In this document: in pieces, positions 42,150-46,715 of the stretch
How the letters are laid out: every line of letters begins with the position of its first letter
How positions within the stretch are numbered: the stretch's first letter is position 1
Assembly: GCA_002398405.1 (NCBI GenBank)
Contig: DGYN01000021.1
Coordinates: 1-46,715, forward strand
Direction of reading: 5' to 3'
Source: Caulobacteraceae bacterium UBA5005
Lineage (GTDB): Bacteria > Pseudomonadota > Alphaproteobacteria > Caulobacterales > Caulobacteraceae
Length of the DNA: 46,715 bases
The notes under the pieces: model-generated
What the model saw: the letters and a program-made list of their open reading frames with translations, nothing else
The model's database searches: none
Told to the model about the DNA's origin: nothing
Position numbers and translations under genes: made by a program

Positions 42150-43045
42150 CGATTGGCTCCCCGGTCGGCGGGGACGAGGACGCGGGTGGGCTGGCCTCCC
42201 GCGACGATCATGATCGGACGGCCCGTGGGCGCGGCAGGCGCGGCTGCCGGTTGGACGGGGCCCCTAGGCCTGGGCGCGGCGGGCGCGCCGCCGGCCGCGA
42301 CGATGGCCGAGACGTCGTTCACGCGGACAGTGCGGACAGACTGCACCTCGACCGCGCCGGTCTTGCGCAGCGCAAGCGACAGGTCGCCGAGTTTGCTGGC
42401 GACCGCGAGCTTCTGAACGTCCTGGATCCGGACCTCCAGGGTCGCGGTATCGGGCGAGGTGGTCTCCGTCGAGGTCGGGTCGGCGTTGCGGTCGATGCCG
42501 AGGACGCGGACGTTCTGGATCACCACCTCGGAAATCAGGCCCTTGTCCTTGCGCTCATCGCTGGTCTCGCGGGCCATGACCACATCGACCCAGTCGCCGG
42601 GCAGGATATTGCCGCCGACGCTGCTCTCGTCGGAGACGCTGACCGAATAGGCGCGCATGCCCTCGGTGAGCTGGGTGGCGACCGAGGGGCGCGAGCCCGC
42701 GCCGCTGATCTTGTTGGGCAGCACCGGTTCCCGTTGGGCGATGGGGGTCAGGACCAATGGCGCGCCCTCGTCCTGGGCCAGGACTTCCTCAACGGTGGAA
42801 AAGGCGCCCTCGGGGATGGCGTCTGCGGGGAGACGGCGGATCGTCAGGTTGCCGGCCTCAAGCTTGGCCCCGTAGGCGAGCGCCGAGGACGCCACGACCA
42901 CGGGCTTGAGACTGGTGTCGGCCACGGCGGCCTGAGCCGTCTGCGGCTCGTCGTCCTGCGACGGCAGCCAGAACTTCGCGACAAGCAGGGCGGCGAGCCC
43001 GAGGATCAAGGATCCCGCAATGCTGGCAATGACTGATAATTTCAA
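42146..43045 (-). CDS. cpaB: Tad pilus assembly protein CpaB/RcpC
   Basis: The 299-residue product has an N-terminal membrane anchor (VIASIAGSLILGLAALLVAKFW), a SAF domain (VVVASSALAYGAKLEAGNLTIRRLP, residues about 50-115) and an RcpC-type domain (MRAYSVSVSDESSVGGNILPGDWVDVVM). CpaB works in the periplasm with the secretin. The start is TTG behind GGGGGA. It is the first gene of the cluster as visible; a pilin or prepilin peptidase gene is not present upstream, where an AT-rich gap and an unrelated hydrolase gene follow. Confidence 0.92.
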   Translation of the reverse strand: MKLSVIASIAGSLILGLAALLVAKFWLPSQDDEPQTAQAAVADTSLKPVVVASSALAYGAKLEAGNLTIRRLPADAIPEGAFSTVEEVLAQDEGAPLVLTPIAQREPVLPNKISGAGSRPSVATQLTEGMRAYSVSVSDESSVGGNILPGDWVDVVMARETSDERKDKGLISEVVIQNVRVLGIDRNADPTSTETTSPDTATLEVRIQDVQKLAVASKLGDLSLALRKTGAVEVQSVRTVRVNDVSAIVAAGGAPAAPRPRGPVQPAAAPAAPTGRPIMIVAGGQPTRVLVPADRGANR

Positions 43046-43107
43046 CGCATCCCCCGACAGATGCCCACTAACTGAGCCTGAAGGATGCGCCGCGGCTTTT
43101 ATGATCT

Positions 43108-43136
43108 GATTAAGCGATATGGAAAACTTGTGTAAA
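43108..43136 (-). promoter_or_regulatory. Probable tad operon promoter in an AT-rich gap
   Basis: Minus strand TTTACA (43136-43131), 17 bases, TTAATC (43113-43108), about 63 bases before the TTG of cpaB. The surrounding stretch 43095-43235 is much richer in A and T than anything else in the window and holds no gene. Confidence 0.4.
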
Positions 43137-43239
43137 CCAAACTATTGCTTTCCTATAACTCAATATAGAGCTGATACTTGATGGATATTTCTTCGTGGTG
43201 AATGCGTTATTTACCTTAAATACTTGAAACGGTAAGCGC

Positions 43240-44028
43240 CTATCTACGAAGGCTTTCCAGCAGCTTCTGCGCTTCCGCCGCCCGCCGCGGCCAGCAGCAG
43301 TCATGGCGCTCGGGCCGGACCACGACGATCCCCCGTCCGCCGCTCAGCCGTTCAGCCGCCCCGCGCATCACCGCCGGCGGCACATTGCCGTCGAGGCTGC
43401 CAAACAGATGAACCTGGGCGATGGGCGCGGCGAAACTTGCCTTTGCGGGATCCAGGGAGCCGGTCAGGGGACTGATACGGTGACGCCCCGTCCAGGCGGC
43501 GAGATCCAGCGGGCTGGCGAAGGTGACAATTCCGGCAACGTCGGTCCTTGCCTGCGCCGCCAGGACGGCCATAGTTCCGCCCCCCGACCATCCGGCCAGG
43601 ACGACGCGCCTCGCGCCTGCCCGCGCCTTCAGGGTGTCAATCGCCGCATTGGTCGCGGCCACGGCTTCGGCCGAGAACCGCGCCACGGTCCAGTCCCGCG
43701 CCTGGCACCGGGAGTCGGCGGTCAGCACATATTGGCAGGGACGGCCAAGCCAGGCGACCGGGCGCGAGGGCCAGGCGCGGGCGATCTCCAGGCCGACGGG
43801 CTTGCGGGGTGTGGGGTCCCGTGTGGGACGGCCGCGGTGATCGTGGCTCAGCCCATCGCCCTCGATGACGATGGTCAGCACCTCGCCCGGCCCCTGGGCG
43901 GGCGCGGCGGCGGCTAGCAGACGATCGCCGGCTTTCAGGGTCTCCCTCGGCCAGGGCGGATCAGCCGCCTGGCCGGCGGGGGCGAAAAAAATCGCCAGGC
44001 CGAGAAGGAAAGGGGCAATCCTCCTCAA
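43240..44028 (-). CDS. Exported alpha/beta hydrolase
   Basis: The 262-residue product has a signal peptide (APFLLGLAIFFAPAGQA), a Ser nucleophile elbow GWSGGG (Ser148), a probable acid at FGSLDGNVPP and a likely catalytic His in RPERHDCCW near residue 245. EGDGLSHDHRGRPTRDPTP is a poorly conserved loop. The fold is that of dienelactone hydrolase/prolyl-oligopeptidase-like esterases; substrate unknown. The start is awkward: the TTG at 44028 itself runs into AGGAGG, so the true start may lie a few codons further in. It follows the autotransporter-like gene by 23 bases on the same strand and is likely co-transcribed. Confidence 0.8.
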   Translation of the reverse strand: MRRIAPFLLGLAIFFAPAGQAADPPWPRETLKAGDRLLAAAAPAQGPGEVLTIVIEGDGLSHDHRGRPTRDPTPRKPVGLEIARAWPSRPVAWLGRPCQYVLTADSRCQARDWTVARFSAEAVAATNAAIDTLKARAGARRVVLAGWSGGGTMAVLAAQARTDVAGIVTFASPLDLAAWTGRHRISPLTGSLDPAKASFAAPIAQVHLFGSLDGNVPPAVMRGAAERLSGGRGIVVVRPERHDCCWPRRAAEAQKLLESLRR

Positions 44029-44051
44029 AGCCTGGCGATCCCCCTCTAGTT

Positions 44052-45509
44052 CTAAAAGCCCTTGCGCAGCGTCAGGCTGAACGTCGTCCCTTCTTCGAAT
44101 TCCTTGCCGATCAGGTGCTGGACCGAACCGACCAGGTTGACCCCGTCAGCGATGGTCATCACCAGACCCGCGCCCACCGTTCCATAGGTGCGGTCCAGCC
44201 CCGGAATATCATCGTTGAGTTGACGGGTGGCGGCCAGGGAGACGAAGGGCAGGACGCCGCCGCCGGTCAGGTACCAGGTGGCCCCCAGCGTCGCCAGGGT
44301 GGTGTCGCTTTCCACCCCGCCGATCGGGAAGCCGTTGCTGTCGGTATAGGCGTCGGTCTCGCTCTTGACGTAGCTGACGCCCAGGCTCGGGACCATGAGG
44401 ATGCTCTCCGTCATGGCCACCTGGCCGTCGACCGACAGCAGGCCGAAGACCGTGTCGCGCTCGGTGTCGCCGGACGATACCAGGGTCCCGGCGGTGCGGC
44501 GGAAATAGACGTCATCCTTGCCCAGGCCCGCGCTCGCCGTGAAGTTCAGCTGCGGGCTGGCCGAGAGGCGGCCGTAGAGGCCAAAGCCGTAGCCGTCGCT
44601 TTCATTGATCGCGTCGGACCCCGACAGGTCCAGGGTGGTGTAGGTCGCGAAGGCGCCGACGTTATAGGAGCCGCCCGTCAGATCGACGCCCAGGGCCAGG
44701 GCCTTGGTGTCGCCGTCGACGCCCGAACCGATCAGCTCGTTCTCGATGCTGCCGAAGGCCGCGTCGACCCAGATGCCGGAGCTGACGCCCGTCTCACCGG
44801 CCGAGACGCCGATGTATCCGTCCTTGTTGCGGGTCAGGGAGAGCCCGCCGGGCGCGAGGCCCGCCGCCTGGAGTTGCGAGAGACGCTGGGTGACGAAACT
44901 TTGGACGTTGTTGATGGTCAGGCGCTCGGCGGCGAGGTTCAGCAGGAACTGCTCGGCCTCGACGTTGCGGATCAGGGAGAGCTGCGGCGCGGTGACCTGG
45001 ATCTTGGTGCCGTCCGGAGCGGTGATCGTGATGATGGTCGTGCCGTTGGGACCGGGGGTGGTCACCACCGTGCCGCCGCCGGTGGTCGGAGGCGTGGTCA
45101 CCGGCGGGGTGGTCGCCGGCGGCGTCGAGCCGCCACTGCCGCCGCCAAAGGCCGTCGAGCAGTACTGCGATCCGCTGATCGCGCCTGTGGCGGTGTTGAC
45201 CGTGCAGTTAAAGGCGCTGCTCGCTCCACCCACGACCACGGTGCCGACGTAGTTGATCGCCGAGCCGCTGATCGTGAAATTGGTGATGTTGACCCTGATC
45301 GGCGGATTGGGCCCGCCCGTGGTCTCGATGGTCAGGGTGGTGGCCCCGGTGATGGTGGTTGTGACCCGGGTGCCGTCGGGAAGGGTGACGGTCGTCGCGG
45401 TCCCGCCCGGCAGGGTGACGCCCGGCGGCAGGGTCTGGGCCTGGGCGGCGCCGGCGCCGGTGATCAGGGCCGCGGCGGCGGCCGTGGCGGCGAGAAATTT
45501 GAGCTTCAT
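44052..45509 (-). CDS. Autotransporter-like outer-membrane beta-barrel protein
   Basis: The ATG at 45509, with GGGGA upstream, gives 485 residues. After a signal peptide (FLAATAAAAALITGAGAAQAQ) comes a Thr/Gly-rich strand region, a Pro/Thr linker (PPATTPPVTTPPTTGGG near residues 130-150), a helical piece (VEAEQFLLNLAAERLTINNVQSFV) and a barrel of about 250 residues that ends in LRKGF, with the terminal Phe used for outer-membrane assembly. The passenger is very short, so it may be an adhesin stub or a plain barrel of the autotransporter type. The two cysteines FNCTV and QYCST could pair. A TTGAGC-N17-TACTCA promoter precedes it. Confidence 0.82.
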   Translation of the reverse strand: MKLKFLAATAAAAALITGAGAAQAQTLPPGVTLPGGTATTVTLPDGTRVTTTITGATTLTIETTGGPNPPIRVNITNFTISGSAINYVGTVVVGGASSAFNCTVNTATGAISGSQYCSTAFGGGSGGSTPPATTPPVTTPPTTGGGTVVTTPGPNGTTIITITAPDGTKIQVTAPQLSLIRNVEAEQFLLNLAAERLTINNVQSFVTQRLSQLQAAGLAPGGLSLTRNKDGYIGVSAGETGVSSGIWVDAAFGSIENELIGSGVDGDTKALALGVDLTGGSYNVGAFATYTTLDLSGSDAINESDGYGFGLYGRLSASPQLNFTASAGLGKDDVYFRRTAGTLVSSGDTERDTVFGLLSVDGQVAMTESILMVPSLGVSYVKSETDAYTDSNGFPIGGVESDTTLATLGATWYLTGGGVLPFVSLAATRQLNDDIPGLDRTYGTVGAGLVMTIADGVNLVGSVQHLIGKEFEEGTTFSLTLRKGF

Positions 45510-45527
45510 CTGGTGTATCCCCAACAG

Positions 45528-45556
45528 TGAGTAATGGGCCGATAGCGACAGCTCAA
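45528..45556 (-). promoter_or_regulatory. Promoter of the autotransporter-like gene
   Basis: Minus strand TTGAGC (45556-45551), 17 bases, TACTCA (45533-45528), about 19 bases before the ATG at 45509. Confidence 0.5.
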
Positions 45557-45705
45557 AGGGGGGCAAACCCTCGAACGCGGGGGTAACGGCGTTATTTTGT
45601 GCGTTGCAAAAAACTACGCAAACCGGTGTGGGAATTGGGTCACGGCGAATAGGGGGTAGGCTGGTTGTGCGCCGCGCCAGCGGTCTGCCCTTTCAGCCTG
45701 GGCTG

Positions 45706-45738
45706 AAAAAAACCCCGCGCCGTCAAGGCGCGGGGTTT
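45706..45738 (-). terminator. Strong intrinsic terminator read on the minus strand
   Basis: CCCCGCGCC, loop TTGAC, GGCGCGGGG, then seven T on the minus strand; the stem can extend with three A-T pairs. On the plus strand only three T follow. No annotated minus-strand gene lies upstream of it, which is the basis for the small RNA call next to it. Confidence 0.75.
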
Positions 45739-45776
45739 GGAAAGTTGGAGGAGTGTTACCGTCTCTCAGGTTTCAC
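45706..45776 (-). ncRNA. Candidate trans-acting small RNA
   Basis: A possible promoter (TTGCGC at 45812-45807, 18 bases, TATGTT at 45788-45783) followed by about 70 bases to the orphan terminator. The would-be transcript carries CTCCTCC (45753-45747) in an unpaired stretch, an anti-Shine-Dalgarno sequence common in alphaproteobacterial small RNAs. No family is recognised. The 421-base gap 45510-45930 otherwise holds the two promoters, an inverted repeat CCGGGT-ACG-ACCCGG (45846-45860) and the acs leader. Confidence 0.3.
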
Positions 45777-45930
45777 CCCTGCAACATATCGGCAAAGAGA
45801 TACCGGGCGCAATGCTGTTTGTTGCAATAACTAAACTTTCTAGCACCGGGTACGACCCGGCCACAGCGTTGTCCTCCATGCCCCGCATGGGCCATAAGCA
45901 GGAAAAACAACGGGTCTAAGGAGTGCGGTC

Positions 45931-46715
45931 TTGAGCGAGGATCTGGTCTTCCCGGTGCGTCCCGAATGGGCGGCCAAGGCCCACATGGACAGGGCCGGCT
46001 ACGAGGCCGCCTGGCGGGCGGTCGAGGCCGATCCCGACGGTTTCTGGAGCAAGGTCGCCTCCCGGCTCGACTGGATCAAACCGTTCACGACGGTAAAGGA
46101 CGTTTCCTACGCCAGGGACGATTTCCGCATCCGCTGGTTTTCCGACGGCGTCCTAAACGTCTCGGTCAATTGCCTGGACCGTCACCTGCCGCACCGCGCC
46201 AACGATACCGCCTTCATCTGGGAGGGGGACGATCCCAAGGACTCCAAGAAGATCACCTATGCGCAGGCCCATGCCGAGGTCTGCCGCATGGCCAATGTGC
46301 TCAAGGCCCAGGGCGTCGAAAAGGGCGACCGGGTGACCATCTATCTGCCGATGATCCCGGAGGCCGCCTACGCCATGCTGGCCTGCGCGCGGATCGGGGC
46401 CATCCATTCGGTGGTGTTCGGCGGCTTTTCTCCCGACTCCATCGCCGGCCGGGTGCAGGACTGCGATTCCAAGGTGGTCATCACCGCCGACGAAGGTCTG
46501 CGCGGCGGCAAGATCGTGCCCCTCAAGGCCAATGTCGACGAGGCCATGAAGTCCTGCCCCGGCGTCAAATCGGTCATTGTGGTCAAGCGCACCGGCGCCG
46601 CCGTGCCGATGATCGCCGGCCGCGACATCCCCTATGACGAGGCCCGCGCCCAGGCCTCCACCGACTGTCCGCCCGAACCCATGGGGGCGGAAGACCCGCT
46701 GTTCATCCTCTACAC
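45931..46715 (+). CDS. acsA: Acetyl-CoA synthetase, N-terminal part, cut by window edge
   Basis: The frame opens at a TTG with AAGGAG seven bases upstream and runs off the right edge after 261 codons. The N-terminal ACAS_N domain is present (FWSKVASRLDWIKPF), then NVSVNCLDRHL, ITYAQAHAEVCRMANVLKAQGVEKGDRVTIYLPMIPEAAYAMLACARIGAIHSVVFGGFS, all typical of AMP-forming acetyl-CoA synthetase. It turns acetate, ATP and CoA into acetyl-CoA. The catalytic TSGTTGKPKG loop would lie just beyond the window: the last residues read FILYT. The leader of about 80 bases contains a CCGGGT/ACCCGG hairpin. Confidence 0.93.
   Translation, partial: MSEDLVFPVRPEWAAKAHMDRAGYEAAWRAVEADPDGFWSKVASRLDWIKPFTTVKDVSYARDDFRIRWFSDGVLNVSVNCLDRHLPHRANDTAFIWEGDDPKDSKKITYAQAHAEVCRMANVLKAQGVEKGDRVTIYLPMIPEAAYAMLACARIGAIHSVVFGGFSPDSIAGRVQDCDSKVVITADEGLRGGKIVPLKANVDEAMKSCPGVKSVIVVKRTGAAVPMIAGRDIPYDEARAQASTDCPPEPMGAEDPLFILY

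Noticed and set aside
39714..42416. A 900-codon plus-strand open frame opposite cpaE and cpaC, and similar long frames at 830-2227, 2431-3855, 37570-39621
   Set aside because: They are antisense to genes with clear families and motifs, have Arg/Gly/His-rich unnatural composition and no domain; typical of high-GC DNA.
43110..43304. Small frame in the AT-rich gap as a Flp pilin gene
   Set aside because: No prepilin cleavage motif, no hydrophobic helix and it overlaps the hydrolase gene.
45620..45629. AAACCGGTGT, identical to the core of the exuT operator, upstream of the autotransporter-like gene
   Set aside because: Flanking bases do not continue the palindrome and it lies upstream of the promoter; a ten-base match can be chance.
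45757..45770. CCTGAGAG on the minus strand as part of a thiamine (THI box) riboswitch
   Set aside because: The other conserved riboswitch elements are absent and the neighbouring genes have no link to thiamine.

Overview
The window looks like the chromosome of a GC-rich alphaproteobacterium, most likely of the Caulobacterales (Caulobacter/Phenylobacterium type). The reasons are very high GC and third-position GC, a GAAC-N7-GAAC LexA box in front of dinB, a Caulobacter-type cpa/tad pilus cluster, and large TonB-dependent uptake and secreted-hydrolase loci. There is no rRNA, tRNA, CRISPR array or insertion sequence that I can see. Genus assignment is inference.

Bases 1-31 kb form an island for secreted polymer breakdown and hexuronate use. 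On the minus strand (9612 to 2347) five exported hydrolase-like genes form one operon: carboxylesterase, two serine hydrolases of the beta-lactamase fold, a MmgE/PrpD protein and a second carboxylesterase. They are divergent from a pectinesterase (9826). Three copies of a DUF1592-type cytochrome-like gene coupled to a DUF1552 gene lie around them: cassette 1 (minus, 2239 to the left edge), cassette 2 (plus, 11405-14448) and cassette 3 (minus, 25235-22195). Cassettes 2 and 3 each carry a member of a paralogous exported family I cannot name (14460-15662 and 25232-26398). Cassette 3 also carries a small exported protein. Between them is the hexuronate block: fructuronate-reductase-like uxuB, altronate dehydratase uxaA, uronate isomerase uxaC and an exuT-type transporter. 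A VOC protein, a 1005-residue TonB-dependent receptor, a TetR regulator and a MatC-like carrier follow.

The logical flow is: TonB receptor and secreted esterases or lyases release and import pectin fragments; ExuT brings in galacturonate or glucuronate; UxaC, the reductase and UxaA convert it towards 2-keto-3-deoxygluconate. Three promoters in this block (pectinesterase, uxaA/uxaC, exuT) share a TGAYACCGGT half-palindrome, suggesting one LacI-like regulator. The pectinesterase and cassette 2 promoters share a second 24-bp inverted repeat.

From 32.5 kb on the content changes to general genes: an unknown membrane protein followed by a phage-lysin-like amidase, a DUF805 protein, SOS-controlled dinB, a compact tad cluster (cpaB, cpaC, cpaE, cpaF, tadB, tadC; no pilin, prepilin peptidase or cpaD visible), an alpha/beta hydrolase, an autotransporter-like barrel protein, a candidate small RNA, and the start of acetyl-CoA synthetase at the right edge.
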